In this document: positions 46,601 to 60,891 of the stretch, piece by piece
Position numbering within the stretch: the first letter of the stretch is position 1
Layout of the letters: every line of letters starts with the position of its first letter
NCBI GenBank assembly: GCA_033439265.1
Contig: JAVTVX010000024.1
Span: forward strand, 558,001-622,000
Reading direction: 5' to 3'
Source: Dillenia suffruticosa
Lineage: Eukaryota > Streptophyta > Magnoliopsida > Dilleniales > Dilleniaceae
Length of the DNA: 64,000 bases
Program-made: the position numbers and the translations under genes
The notes under the pieces: generated by a model
The model's database searches: none
Told to the model about the DNA's origin: nothing
The model's input: only the letters and a program-made list of their open reading frames with translations

Positions 46601-49337
46601 TGCGCAGAAATTGGTGATAAAGTTTTGTGTGTGTATATATATATATATGAGAGGTGGACCGAAATATTTGGGAATCCTAGCTGAATTTTGTAGAAACTGT
46701 GGAATTTATACATTATGGACCGAAATATGATGAATTTCATGGGAGAAAATTTGAAACATACTCTTCAAGCCCATTACTTGTGTCCTTTTCTTACCGAAAA
46801 GGAACTATATAACTACACACTCGAGTCCAGAGATTTGATTGTCTGATGTCCTTAATTTGTGGTTCATTGTTTCGGGTTTAAGAGTGAGATTGCAGAAGAG
46901 ATCGGCCAAAGGTCGTCGAGTAGTTTCTCTAGGATTTGTTTTCGGCCTCCGAACTGAGACTAATAGTTTAATTAATGACTTTGGTGCCCTGAGCCGATAA
47001 ATCAGCCCAAATCGATTGCCTGAATAGGCGGTTTTGGCATTGTATGATAGACAAGATTTGTTAATTTCTAAATTGGGAAATCTATAAATGACTTAAGGAT
47101 TCATCCTACAGCCTCCCATCCAATGATTTCTATATTGAGGCATTTTTTGTCTTGTTATTATTTTTTTTTTAATTTGATCACCAATATTAATCGATTATTC
47201 TGATTTAAGTATCGAGTGACTTAAATTAGGGATAAGTTATCACGGTATCTATTTTTAAATTTTTAAGAATTGAATTTAAAATTTTATTTAAAAGAATTTA
47301 ATATTTTACTATTAAACATACGGAAGGTCGACTAACACAACGGTGGTAAGACATTTTGATGTTTGCTATCTCAGCTAAACGATGTTCCCGCATAGAACAT
47401 TTTTCTTTTGTGAAGGAAAAAACTCCGATCGTGACGGTGACCGAATGAAATATGCCACTGCATCAGATCCTTGCTTACGTATTTTCAGAGAAAGACAAGA
47501 GTTAGAGAGGTGTCAAATTCAGGATGGCTCATGCGTAGGCCTTGAGAAAGGTAGCTAGCCTGGTGTATGTCGTGCCACGATTCGGGACACGTCTGCTGCT
47601 TATTACAATTATCGCTCATTTTAGTCCCAAACTTGACCTCTTTTGGCCTGTTCGGATGAGTATACTTGGTGGGTTTTACCGGACAGCATTTGCCCTCTCT
47701 TTTTTTTTTTTGCATTTATTTTGGTTAAGCAGAGAAATTATTACAAAGGTTTTCTCTGATCGTAGAATATTTACCTTAACTCATAATTATTGTTGTTATA
47801 ATAAGTTTGTCACATAACCCATTGAAAATATGAAACACATAAAATAATAAAAAAAGAAAAAAATATATGATTTTTAAGAAATCGGGTTGGTTTTACCACT
47901 TCTCTCAAATTATTACAATTATAAATTATAACCAAACCAATTTTTTATACTTAAATTTTAAAAATTTTGTTCTTAAATTAATAAAAATATATATATTTCT
48001 AAAATTTTTTAACAGGAAAATATGCGAATTTGTCTACAAAAAGCTTTTGGGAAATAAAATAGACACGAAATGCATTTTAGTTTGAATCACATGGGTAGAG
48101 AGTTCGGAGTATCCAACGTTTTCCTGTTGGTACCTAGGGCTCCCATGGAATTTATAAGGGCTGAAGTGATTTTTCTTTAACATTGTTATACCCGCACCTT
48201 GATTTAATTGATTGTTCAAGAGAATTATTTTTAATCTTATACCTATTTGTTTTTTTGAATAATGCTACGAATCAGGAGTTAAATAACAAAAACGACTAAT
48301 TATTAAGAATTAATTCTTTTTATATAAAAAAAATGAATATATAAATAAAAAATAAAAGATTACACACGTACTAAAATATACCTGAATACCCGAAAAGATA
48401 TCAAACCGATACCAGAGGCCCTAATAAAAATATTTAAAACTTAGTCTTGACCCCTCGCGGTGGAAACTAACACTCACCAATACTTCTCTTACTCCTCTCG
48501 ATCCATATGAAAATATTTTAATAATTAAAAATTAATCAAAACAAAATAATAACATAATTAAAAATTTGTTATAATATGGTAGCAATGCTATATGAACCAA
48601 TATTCTATAGATTTAGTGGCACGATATTATACTTCAAAACATGAAACGGGAGTGTTAAATCCTAAAATAGGTTTCGACTTAAACTGAATTAATCAAAAGA
48701 TCATATATCATATCGGTTAAAAAAATGTTATATGAATCAAGGGAGTTAAAAATAAAAGCAACCTATGCATATAAAAAATTAATTATTATTTTTAATTTAA
48801 ATAATTTTTAAATCAGTTAAAATACTTTTTAAATTCAATAAGTTAGATTATATTGTAAGCTTTAGAAGCATGTTAAAAGAATTATTAAAAAGTTACCTTT
48901 AAATAATTTCAAATATTTTGATTAAAGGTGTTCAAAAGTTACTTATTTATTAAAACAATAATAAAAAAAAAAGTTATGTAGTTTTTTTTTAATACAAATA
49001 ATGATATATTGCCGATTAAATTCAAAGTTTTTAAAAATAAGGATAGATTATGGATGGTGATTTTGCACTAAGAGAATATGAGAAAATAAAGAAAGAATAA
49101 TGTATTATTAAAATATTTAGGATATAAATTATGGTAAGGGGCAATTATTGATAATTTTAAAATTATTTAGGGATAATATAAATTTTTATTTTATAATAAG
49201 TTATTAGTAGTTGATAAGAATTAGAATCTAATTTAAATAAGCAAACCAAAAAACCTGAGGAAATCAATATTACGTGATTTGGCTGTTCTGCCCTGACCAC
49301 CCAAACCCTCACCCCTCCCTTTTCATCCCCCTCACCT
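43627..49337. other. Long intergenic region with a duplicated BAG promoter fragment
   Basis: No gene recognised. The first part (43.7-46.1 kb) is T-rich on the plus strand, looking like intron or 3' sequence, and includes the fragment at 45131-45250 copied from the BAG upstream region. A 98-residue minus-strand frame at 46119-46415 is unlike any family I know. (TA)n at about 46635-46648. The 47.8-49.3 kb part is very AT-rich. Confidence 0.5.
45131..45250 (+). repeat. Second copy of the BAG upstream segment
   Basis: Matches 41783-41900 colinearly with substitutions and small indels. Shared blocks are GCCCGTCGGGCCGT, GTCCA-AAAGCAAGT, GAAGAATCGAC, TATCTAGAACCTTAAC and CTTC-ATTTCTCTTCTTC. The copy stops before the region of the HSE and TATA box, so it is a partial promoter duplication about 3.35 kb downstream in direct orientation. 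Confidence 0.85.
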
Positions 49338-49340
49338 CTC

Positions 49341-49382
<42 letters not shown>
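49338..49382. repeat. (TC)n microsatellite in the EXA1-like 5' leader region
   Basis: About 40 bp of CT dinucleotides, roughly 160 bp before the EXA1-like start codon. It is probably in the promoter or leader as a pyrimidine patch. Confidence 0.9.
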
Positions 49383-49385
<3 letters not shown>

Positions 49386-49539
49386 CTGTGGAAACTTTCG
49401 AAACCCTAAAATCCCTTAGGCGTCGATAATTCCTTCTCGAAAACTCCCTTCCTCTCCCTCTCTAACGTCAATCGCTGTTCTTGGTTCTAGTCGATCTTCT
49501 CTTTCCTTTCTATCTCCCTAGAATCTGTATCTGAGTGCG

Positions 49540-52500
49540 ATGGCTGAAGGCAAGATTGATCTACCAGATGATCTTCTCTCGTCAAAATCGATCGATGAAT
49601 CGTGGGCTCCCAAAGGTAGATTCTCTCCTCTAGTATTCTATTCTATTGACTTTTTGTTCATTTGTATCTATCTCATTTTCCAGTTGTGTTTTGGTTGGAT
49701 TCGATCTCTATTTACTTAATACTGGATTTAGGGTTTTCTGATCTGTGGTAATTTGAATCTTGATTGGGGCTTGGTCAGGCTTTGTATTTTAGGGTTTCGA
49801 TCGATTTTGAATTTGATCTACATTTCATGGTTCGGGTCAAATGGAATTTACTGGCTGTAATCTGACTTTATCCTTTGAACTATTATCTTTCTTGTTCGAT
49901 TCGTCAAATCCCTCTGTAGAAATTTCACGAATATATTTGTGGTGTTTTGCCTATGAGTGTGGCGATTCAAATCTGTATTGGAAGTAAATATGGGATTGAA
50001 TGTGTTGATAGTAAATATGGGAACTCTATCGGTCTAATGCGACTGCTGTTTTGGGCTTTTTTTTTATGTTGCGGAACTCTATGGCTTGCATGCTCTCTCG
50101 TCGACATCATTCTAGTTTGTTCATTCATTTGTTTATATAACTTGTTTATGAGATTTTTTTATAAAGGTGATTTTGATGCATCTTTCCTTGAGGTGGGTAG
50201 TTATTTTCACATGGGGCATGAACCTGTGTTTGTGTTTGTATGGGTGTCACATCTTTTGTATATTGATTAGCACTTGTCGTGTCTGTTGGAGGTTTATTTA
50301 TGCTGGTGTCTATGGTTTTGGGAAAATTGTTTGTTAGTTGCATGCATATTTTAGAGCTACTCTAAACTAAAATCAGATTGGTTCTTTCGGTCTCATTTGG
50401 AGTTTTAACAATTGTTAGATTTACTAATCTATTGTAAGGAACCTGAATGGTTGGAAACTGTGTCATTTCACTTGCTTGCTAGTAACAATAATATGTTCTT
50501 TGCCATTTATTCCTACTTGCTACTAGTTTCTTCAACAAACAATTTTATGTTGTTATTGGCCTTTTTTAATCTGGGTTTAATGCCGTAGCAGTGGAAGTAT
50601 CTGCAGGACTTGATGAGGACAAGGTGCTTATGGGATTGCTTGATGACCCAAAAGGTAGATTAAAAAAAAAAACCATATTTCTTTATTGCCTTCTTCATGG
50701 TGGTGTTCTTTGAAACTAATGTATGGTGAATGTTCCAGATCAAGCGGCATCAGATAACAGCATCCCTCTCTCTCCTCAGTGGCTTTATGCTAAACCAAGC
50801 GAGGCTAAAACAGTGCGTTCTGGTTTATATTATTTCCTGGTTATCTAATATTTAGTACTCAAGGGAAGATGTTCTTTAAAACATCATGCAAGATTTATGA
50901 GTTTTAGATAATGCTAGATTTGAGAGTAGAGCTTATATTGATCATGTTATCATTTATGATATTCTTAATTTTCACCCTTTTGTTGTTTTGGTTGAGCTTG
51001 ATGCTTGCATGATTCATACTGCTTTGACTTGAACAAGACAGCTATTTTTGACGATCATGCTACCTAACCCGGGGATCATTATTGTAGGATTTGTAATTCA
51101 CAATTAGAAGGTGAGCTCTGTTATATGGATGAAAGCAGGCATTGTAACAACTCATCCCATGGCACTTAAAGCCTAACTTGTGCTGATCTGGCTTTTTGTT
51201 CCTGCTTTATATTCCTGGCTTCCAGTAAGAACCAATTAGGGTTGCGGTCTAGTTTTGAGTAATTTTGGTGGATGGTTGCCTTTTATTTTCTAGTTGGGTG
51301 TTGGGCAGTGGTTGGAAATGGTTTTATGATTAATCTATATGGAGGTTTCTTATGCTTTAGTAGAGCAGAGATACTTATGTTGGATATTTTTATAGTAGGT
51401 TCAAAGCTTGCGCCAGGTATAGCTTTTTGTAGCCAACCTTTCTAAAAGTAGGTAGTTTTTCTGGGATTTCTGCTGATGCTGTTGTTGAAAGGCCTAATAG
51501 ATAATTTGAATTAAAACATAATAGAGGTAAAAGTGGATCTGTGAATTTTTACTTTCAATATTCTTTTAACCTTAAGGTAGGAATTCCAGTCTATTACAGT
51601 TACAAGGTTTATGGCCTAAGTTAACATAATTTTTCATTGTTTTTTTTCATATAATAATTCTCCCTTTGTAAATTACATGCTGTTCCAACCCATCTACATT
51701 ATCGTAGCTTCCCACCAAACTCATCAAGTTGAATCTGAGTGCAGGAGTTTGCGAACTCTTTTGTTCCCCGTCTTTCTAGTCATGGGTTTGATAAAAAAGG
51801 ATGAAACTGTGAACAATACTATCAGTCTTTCCAAATAATGGACAATGAGGAAACTACTGTCAAGAAACTTGAAAGTAAAATTGATATAGAAACGGAAACA
51901 ATTAAGATCTTCCATTAGTTTTCCTTAACTGGAGTCAACACTAGATTAAAGCATACAACTCATAAACTAAAGTTACTTAAAACAACAACAAACCTAATTT
52001 TTCTAAAGGGATGATTAGTGCTGATCCTAACCCTTCTGGTGAATTGGATGGGTCAAAGTCTTTCTCATCCCTAACCCATAAATATCACCGTTGAGTGGAT
52101 GTATGATATTTTTGTAAAGTTGGAAACCACTAGTTGTTTATCTGATAGCTGATTTTCTTTTGGTATCTGTGAGTCTGTCTTTGCTATGATTATATTTATC
52201 TTGTTCTTTCTTGGGAGATCAGAACTATTGTATTCAGTTTTTCTTTGCAACTAGCTCTCATGGTGAAATTTTCGCATCCTCCTTCTTGAAGATTCCTGTA
52301 TCACATACACCCATCAGCAACAGACTTTTGTTGACTTTTTATCAGATGTTTGCCTGGGTATTCTGTACATGCTACGGTATATTTGGGTAGCTGCAATATA
52401 TGGATTCTTAATTCCAAGTTTCCACTATGTTGTTTACAATAAAAGGTTAAGGTCTTGATCCAATCTTAAATTGCTATCTAGGGGGATTTGCCTTTACACT

Positions 52501-55500
52501 GTAAATTAATTGAGGAGATGACTTTAGATAAGAATAAGTGGCGTAGGAGAATCAGTACTAGTTGAGCTATTATTATTTTAAGTTTTTTTGAATATTTTTA
52601 TTTATTTCTTTTCATTATTTTTATTTTTATTTTTTAATTTATTTTTATTTTTGCTTTCAAACTTTAATTTTATGCTATTTTTCTTTTTTTCCTCTCTTCA
52701 ATATTGGTCTTTCAAACGGCCAACCTTAAAAGGCCAACCTTAAAATTTGGGATTAAGGCTCAATTTGTTGTTGTATATTGTAAAGTACGATGTACCAGTA
52801 GGCTCTCTGCAAATATGCTTCTTTTCCTGTTTGCTTTGTCAGCCCCTGGCATAAAGTTGCCTCTCTAATATTTACTTGGTTATTTATTGTTGAGTAGTCA
52901 GATGTTCTCATGGAGCACATTGTTCACTGTTCTTTCCTTCTTTCAACAGGAGATGCGACCTCCAAGCTCCTTATCTCTTGGAAATTCAAATGATATGAAC
53001 CAGAAGGAGGGATGGCGTGTAGAGGGAGCTGAGGACAAAAAAGATTGGAGGAAAGTTGTGCCTGATAGTGAAAGTAACCGCCGCTGGCGAGAAGAGGAGA
53101 GAGAAACTGGCTTGCTTGGTCGAAGAGATCGAAGGAAAACAGATCGTCGGGCTGACAATGCTCCAATTAGGGAGACCTCAGACAGTAGAGCTTTGCCTGC
53201 ATCTGAGCGACGGCATGATGTTAATAATCGTAGTTCTGGGCATGAAACAAGACGTGATAGCAAGTGGTCATCAAGGTGGGGTCCTGAAGATAAAGAGGAG
53301 GCTCGAACTGAGAAAAAAATTGATACAGACAAGGAGAATGTCCACAGTGATGGCCAGCTTTTTGTAAGCAGTACTCGTCCTGCTTCTGAGCGTGAGTCAG
53401 AGTCTCGTGATAAATGGAGACCACGCCATAGAATGGAGGTTCATTCCATTGGCACAGCACCCTACCGTGCTGCTCCTGGATTTGGGCTTGAGAGGGGTAG
53501 AGTGGAGGGATCGCATACAGGATTCACTGTGGGGCGAGGAAGGTCAAGTGGTGCAAGTGCTCCACTTATGAAGCTTCCATCTGCTGGTCCTATTGGTTCT
53601 TCCTCATTGGATACATATTGCTACCCAAGAGGGAAGCTTCTTGACATTTATAGGAAACAAAGGGTTGATCAGTCAATTTCTATCATGCCTAAAGAGCTGG
53701 AGGGTGAGCCTGATATAGCAGAAGCGGGTATTGTTGAACCGTTGGCTTTTGTTGCCCCTGATGCAGAAGAGGAGGTAAGTTGATCAATTTCCTTGTAGCT
53801 TGGTTTGAGTTGTGATATAGTTATTTTTTGCTGGAAATATGTTTTTCTTGTTTTATTAGTGGCTTTAATGGGATTATGCAATATAAACAGGCTATTCTTA
53901 GTGATATCTGGAAGGGCAAAATCACTGGTAGTGGGGTGTCATACAATTCATCTAGGAGGGGACAATCAAGCGAAAGTGTTGCAGGTGGTTTTTGTTTGAT
54001 TGCTTTTGATATTTAATGGTTTGTTGCCACTATATTCAATGATGCTTATCAAGTTGTGTAATACAGGAGAGCTTATTGAAACCTTTCAAGAAGCTGGCAG
54101 TGGAGACGCTTGTCAAGTTGATGGTGATGGAACCTTGTGTAAGAGTGCTTCAAAAGTGGTCTCCAGTGATGGTGAGCAAATTTACCTTTTGTTCTTGTAG
54201 AGTTCACTACTTCTTTAGGTTACACAGATGATTCAAATTGTTGTATTGAGTTAATATACATTTCCATTGTTTTCTTTTATAAAAGATGCCAATCTTGAAG
54301 GTCAGAAGATGGTCACTGAAACTGTTTCCAAATTTGGCGGATTGATGCCAGAAGTTCCGGAAATTGATATTTCCAGCACTATGTTGGTGGTTGCTGGTGA
54401 AAAAAATGGTAGTTCTCAGCTTAAAGTCAGTGAAAGCTGGCAATCAGAGAGTTCAGCTTTAAAAGAACAAAAAATTGATGGGATTGGCACTATTTCAAGT
54501 GATTACACCAAGCTACCAGATGATTCAAGTTCTTTGTTTATTGTGCCATCTGCTGAGCATGGTCATAGTGAGAGCCTGCATGGAAACTTTAGCAAGGGAA
54601 ATTACTTGGAGAAGGATATCTCACCTGAAGATTTAAGTTTATATTACTGTGATCCTCAAGGAGAGGTCCAGGGACCCTTTCTTGGGGTTGACATCATCTC
54701 ATGGTTCGAGCAAGGTTTTTTTGGTACAGATTTGCCTGTCCGCCTGTCTGATGCTCCTGAAGGAACTCCTTTCCGTACATTGGGAGAGGTCATGCCTCAT
54801 CTGAAAGTATCTGATGGTTATGCTAATGGCCTGGATCTTGGTTCAAAATTGGACATGTCTGACACTCTGGGAGGGAAGTTGAAAGATACTGCTTCTGCTT
54901 CTGTTCCTGAAGTCATGGATACATCTATTTTCAATGGTGGCCAACACTGGCAATATTCTGATCTTGAAGGTCCTTCTGATAAGCATGTGAGACCATCTAT
55001 AACTGAGCATGACGGCTCATTGCAATTCCCACACCCTGAAAGTCAAAGCTTTCATGACTTTGCCACCCAAGATGAAGGTTAGTGAATTTTTGGAATTGTT
55101 AGTGATACTTAACTGTTTCTTGAAGTTGTGATTTCACTTGGCTTTTGGTATTTCTGTCAAAGTTCTTGACATTTGTTTGATGTTGAGAAGGATGAGCTGT
55201 TTGAATTGATCCCTACTTCATATGAAGACAGGCAGTAGAATGTTTAATCTTTGGCAGATAAATCATCTGAAACAAATTGGCTATGTTGAAGTTGAAAAAG
55301 CATGGTCTGATAAAGATTTAAAATAATAAAAATTGTGTCACTTAGCATGATCCTAATTTGTCTCCTTTCTTTCTGCAGAAATTGTGCTTCCAGGAAGACC
55401 GGGTAGCAGTGGTAATGCTATTGCAAAACCTTCAAGAACCAATAACGATCCTTCACTTAGACCTTTGAGTCTGAATGCTTTCTCAAATGAAATGACTGAG

Positions 55501-56003
55501 ACTGCAATGCCAAATCAGAATGATAACAAACTGCACCCTTTTGGTTTGTTGTGGTCTGAGCTTGAAGGCACTCACTCGAGGCAATCTGAGTTACTGAATG
55601 CGCCTTCTGGCATTGCTGCTCAGACCCACTTAAAGAATTCAATACCTGGATGGGTTGGTCCACTTAGTGCAATGGCTGATTCTGGTCTTGGCTCAGAGTC
55701 CTGGACTGATGTTTATAAGAGGAATAACCTTTCTAATCCTAACCTGTACCAAGAAGCCATGGAGGCTCGCCATTTGTCACGGATGGAATTAGAACCTAAC
55801 CACTTGGACCTAGCAGAGCAGCTTACATCACGACAATTTCTACAGCAGCTCCACCAACAGCAAATGCAGAAGCGAAATATGTTGTCTCCTCACATAAATG
55901 ATCCTATTCTTGAACAGGTGCCGAACCAAACTTTAATTCACCAACGGCGGTTTGCGAATCAACCAGAGCCAGATCTAGAACATTTCTTGACCTTACAAAT
56001 GCT

Positions 56004-56037
<34 letters not shown>

Positions 56038-59000
56038 CAGCATCAGCAGCAGCAGCAGCAGCATCAGCAGCAGCAGCAGCAGCAGCAGCGTCAGTTACAG
56101 CTCCAACAGCATCATCAATTGCAGCAACAACAGTTTCACCAACAGCAATTGCTGCTGCAGGAGCAACAGCAATCTCGGGCTCGACAGGTGCTTCTTGAAC
56201 AGTTATTGCATGGACAAATGCATGATTTTGGCATTGGGCAGCCACACCCTGATCCTGTCTCAACAAACAGTGCTCTCAATCAAGTTTTATTAAAGCAGCA
56301 CTTACTTCATGAAGCTCAGCAGCACTCACATCATCTTAGGCATTCTGATCCGAATCTAGAGCATCTTCTCCAGGCAAAATTTGGTCAAATCCCCCAACAA
56401 GATCATCAAAATGATTTATTTGATATCATATCGCGTGCAAAGCATGAACAGATGCATTCTATAGAACATCAGATACTCCAGCAAGAGCAGTTGCGAGCAA
56501 GGCAATTATCAATGGGATTAAGGCAGCGAGCAGACATGGAGGAAGACAGGCATATTGGTGCTGGCTGGCCAATTGATCAGAGTGAGCAGTTTCTCAGGGC
56601 TCAGTCCGGTACCCACAGGATGCAATCTGAGAGGTTTAACCAGTTAGACATGTATCAGCGACAGCAAAGACTACCCCATGAGGAACAGCTGAGTCACTTT
56701 GAGCGGAATCTCTCATTACAGGAGCGACTTCAACGAGGGCTTTATGAGACAGGCTCATTGCCATTTGAGCGATCTATATCTGTGCCTGCTGGTGCTTCTG
56801 GATTGAACATGGACATTTTTAATGCCATGGCTCGAGCTCAGGGTTTGGATATGCAGGAGCCTGGTAAACATTTTCACTCTGCAAGTCAAGTGGGTCATAT
56901 CTCTTCAGGCCTTCATTCTAATCACCCTCAGCAACCTCTAGTTCCAAATCAATCTCGTGCCTCACATTTAGATGCAATTGAGGGCAGATGGTCTGAGAGC
57001 AATGGGCAATTTGGCAATGAGTGGATGGAATCCCAACTGCAGCAGTTGCATCTTAATGCAGAGAGGCAGAAAAGGGAGTTGGAAGTCAAAATGATTTCTG
57101 AGGATTCCAGCTCATGGCCATCAGCTGGCTACAATGATGATAATCCAAAGCGGTTGTTAATGGACATGCTACGTCAAAAGTCCATTGACCCTTTAGATGT
57201 GAACAATGGATCATCCTATGAGAGAAGGGCCCCATCTGGTCTGTATCCTGGGTCAAGCTCTATAGATAATCCATTCAATATACTCAATGAACGGGAAGCA
57301 GGTCGTAACAACCAATTTGGAGCAGGGTCTTTGGGTTCTAGTTCAGCTGGACCAATGCAGGTTCGTTTAGCTGACGAGCAGGTTCGTGGTATGGAATCTC
57401 CCGATAATTTGCTTCTTAGGTCCAAATCTGGGTCATTGTTTGATGAACCGTTTTTCTCGGGCATCAAGGAGACTGGTCAGGCCAACTACGCAAACTTGGA
57501 TACAATAGGAAAATCAGCTCTGGAGAGAGAATTCTTTGAGCTGGAGGGGAAACATCGTGGGTCCAGAAGTGAAGGAGCTGTAAAAGTTCCAATTTCAGAG
57601 ATTCAAGATGGCATGGCTGATCAAGGAGTAGGTTTAGCTGCTTTAAACCGTGGGGAGGCCCCAATTAATAGCATTAGCAGGCATAATTCTCTTGGCATCC
57701 CAGGTAATATTTCACTTTTAACAGTCTTTGATAACTTGCACATACTTAAATGTGTTTGACTCATTTTAGATTCAATAATAGGTGGCGATGTGGGCTTTTA
57801 CAATGATCAAATTGGGCTGGGTATTGCGGAAGAGATTGGGAAAGATCGGTAAGTCTGTACCAGTTTTTATGTGTGCGCACATTAAAATTAATAAATTTGC
57901 TAAAGAAGTACAAGTTGATAGATTCAAGAATAGTTTCTATAAACTCATAAATATTTGCTGGGTTTCTCTTAAAAGAAGAAGTAACATAAGACGTGGTTTA
58001 TTAACTTGTAAATTTCTAGTTTTGATATTATTAAGGCGAATCTTGTTTTACTTTTGCCAATTGATTGGGGTTTTTGAAATATTGAAGAGGTTATGTCATT
58101 TAGTAAAGACATGGACTAGGACCTGGTTAGGTTGTTATGCTCTTGAACTAGAACACTTTCTGTTTCCTTCTTGTGGACCATTGACTGACGGTTGGTTAAA
58201 ATTGAAGTGCTAAATGGACAAATTTGGAATACAAAAATTACCTTATTGCTATATGTGCAATTTGGAAGTGCTTAAAATTGGTGATGGCATATATTGATAT
58301 TATAATTGGTGACACACCTAATTGATCCCTTTTTTGTTTACTCTTGGCCATATTCTATTTCCCTTCTTGTGTGGTTCCAATTAGATATGTTTCCTCTTAC
58401 TTCAAGATTCTATTAACTATAAGTTTGGAATGCAGACGGTGATAAACTATATCATCGCCTCAGGGTATTCCTCCTTTTACCATGAGCTAGTCTTGACCTT
58501 GCAGTATATCTTTAAACTATACCATGCTTATGCTCATTATTTTATTCAATAGGACACCAACCATACTTTCGAAAGGGCCAGAGAATGTCTTGTTAAAACG
58601 TCCACCTACCTCTCGGACATCATCATCTCAGGAAGGATTATCTGAACTTGCAGCTGATCCTGCTGTTAGAGGGAAAAATTCTCCGAGTGGAGCAACTTCT
58701 GATGGTATGATGTTTTGTCTCTTGTTCTTGATATGATGTTTATATTGATGACTGACAGGGCCCCTCAGATATTTCTACTACATTGCAGTTTACCACTGGG
58801 TGTTGTGATAATTCCATGTTTGCTAGGTGCGGCACACAGAATCATGTAGGGCCTTGTGGCAGGGATATCTTCTTGGCCACAAGTCAGTCTTTTTGGGATC
58901 TTCTTAGCATGTATCCTGCATGCTGTTGCCCTGTCACCATTTCCTTTTATATGAATGAGATGTTCCTATGATACTCACTAATGCTAATCCATTCTGCTTG

Positions 59001-59960
59001 CATGTAGTTATAATTTGATTGCTTTCTTTCTCAAATGAATAGAATATAATGAAGTAGACTAAAGTGATTCTAGCTTGTGCAGAACCCCTTTTTAAGTTCT
59101 TAAAAGTATTTAAATACATACTTGGGCAAGCATATTTATGGGCATCAGTTCTCAGTTTCTGAAAGCATTGTTAACCTTTTTCTGGAGATTTTTTCCCCAA
59201 TATGTTGGTTCGCACTCATACTGATATTTGGTATGGCATACTACTATGCACCAATGCATGTATTCCTCTATTCTATTGTTCATGCAATGTTTTTTTTTTT
59301 TTTTTTTGTGACCTTTGGATTTAGTTTGTGTTATCCATGGGACATGTCTGTGCATAAAAAATTTCTTCTATCTGTTATCGCTATTCACTTTTCCAAAGCT
59401 AGAAGGTAAATCTGTTGGTCTTTTGGTTAACTGAAAAGGAAGGCAGCACTAATTTTGGTTTGCTTGCAACACAGAACATGTGGAAGGAAATCCCTCCCCC
59501 CTTAAAAAAAAGTAGAAAATCCTTTCCTTTTCCAGGTTATTTTAAGGTTTTTTTTATTATTAATTTGAGAAATTTTCCTTGGGTCATATATTAATTGTTT
59601 AGAAATGTATTCAAATTTTCAGGGGGAAGACGAGAACCTGGGGGCAATCAAACAAGTCAAGGGTCAGAGGTTTTGGTAGCTGGCAAGAAAGATATGCGCT
59701 TCCGCCCGACAGCTTCCTCTAGTGATACTGATGTCTCAGAAACATCCTTCATTGACATGCTTAAAAGCAATACCAGAAAGCCTGCAATTCCTGAGCCTCA
59801 CACAAGTGCTGGAGCTTCAGAGCCATCAGATGGTGCTCAGGGTGCTCGAAGTGGCAAAAAGAAAGGCAAGAAAGGGAGGCAAATTGATCCTGCCCTCCTA
59901 GGCTTCAAGGTCACCAGCAATCGCATTATGATGGGTGAGATACAACGGATAGAAGATTAA
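49540..59960 (+). CDS. EXA1: GYF-domain protein, EXA1/GIGYF-like
   Basis: Plant EXA1 (Essential for potexvirus Accumulation 1) is a cytoplasmic translational regulator that binds eIF4E-family cap proteins and reads proline-rich ligands through its GYF domain. Eleven exons, all phase-consistent: 49540-49615, 50592-50654, 50739-50812, 52950-53774, 53891-53984, 54067-54171, 54286-55077, 55379-57703, 57782-57848, 58553-58704 and 59623-59960. These give about 1636 residues (Arabidopsis EXA1 about 1714). Landmarks: LPDDLLSSK start; [46 protein letters not shown] at about 294-302, matching YxYxxxxL-hydrophobic; the GYF domain at about 528-585 ([29 protein letters not shown]); a Gln/His-rich tract from about residue 886; and the conserved end [23 protein letters not shown]. 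The exon 3 donor (ACA|GTGCGT) is the weakest junction. Confidence 0.93.
56005..56175 (+). repeat. CAG/CAT-rich polyglutamine-histidine tract in the EXA1-like gene
   Basis: In-frame CAG runs interrupted by CAT (His), CGT (Arg) and CTC/TTA (Leu) codons, coding a Gln-rich coiled segment. The longest pure CAG run is about ten codons near 56005-56034. On the opposite strand it makes an Ala-rich open frame, which is a shadow. Confidence 0.93.
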
Positions 59961-60838
59961 TGCTCCTAAACTTGTTAAATTGTGTAGTATTCCATCTCTC
60001 AAATGATGTACAGGTTTTGAATTTTTGAGTGTAAATCATTTGCAGGTTAGAATTCTTTGATTTTTCCCCCCTACCTTGTGTTGGTGATGATGATAGAGAG
60101 GTGTAACAGGAAAGAAAGCATGGTTCTAGGTTAGGAAGTGAGTGTTGAATAGTGCGGCAGTGACAAGCTTTGTATAGCTGAGTTTTCATAGGAAAATTCC
60201 AGTAATTAAAAAATTTCATTTGGAACATAACTTATCAGTTGATTTTTATTCTCCTAGAGATGCTAATTGATTTTGTTAATATAGTCTTTCATTCGCCAAT
60301 ATTTCCTTTCTCTGCTTGCTTCGACTTTGATTGGTCTCATTCACATATGAATTAAGCTGACATGAGCATATCTCTAGGAAGATGATAATACTGAAGTGGA
60401 AGGCAATGGTCTCGTTGGGAGATTTGAGAGGTAAAGAAAATGGATGGTGAGTGGAAGTAAAAAAGATTTGATGGCAACAAAGTTGTAATTCCGTTCGGGT
60501 TTGACAGTTGGAAGAGTCGGAAGGAAAGAAATTGTGGGAGAGAGAATGGAGGATGGAGAGAGGTGTGGCTCATTTTTTGTTTCCCTCCTCCAGACAGGTG
60601 AAAACTACTTTTCCCTTCACTTATCCTACTTTTCCTTCTCTTTCCCTTCATTTTCCCTCTTCTCCGCCCTGATTTTTTATTTCACCTAAGGTAGTCTTGC
60701 ATTTGCACTTTTGCACATTATCAGAAGGGCCAGTAACGCTTTACATGAAACCAAATATGTCATTAAGTGGTGGAAATTGAAGATGGCGCGACGCCCGTTA
60801 CATTGTACTATCAAATCATGCAGGTCATTAATTTTACA
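59961..60838. other. EXA1-like 3' flank / convergent intergenic
   Basis: Presumed 3' UTR of the EXA1-like gene, then noncoding DNA up to the end of the convergent amidohydrolase pseudogene. Purine-rich then pyrimidine-rich stretches at about 60500-60680. No gene recognised. Confidence 0.5.
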
Positions 60839-60891
60839 TCAAGGACACCATTGACCTTGAAAGAGTTGCTTAACATGTCCACCGATTATCC

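Noticed and set aside
47327..47395. tRNA-like or SINE-like words (GGTCGACTAACACAACGGTGG)
   Set aside because: Only one box-like word; no B box at the right spacing and no tail.
55904..56266. Ala-rich minus-strand frame across the polyQ tract
   Set aside because: A shadow of CAG codons of the EXA1-like exon; there is no independent evidence for a gene.
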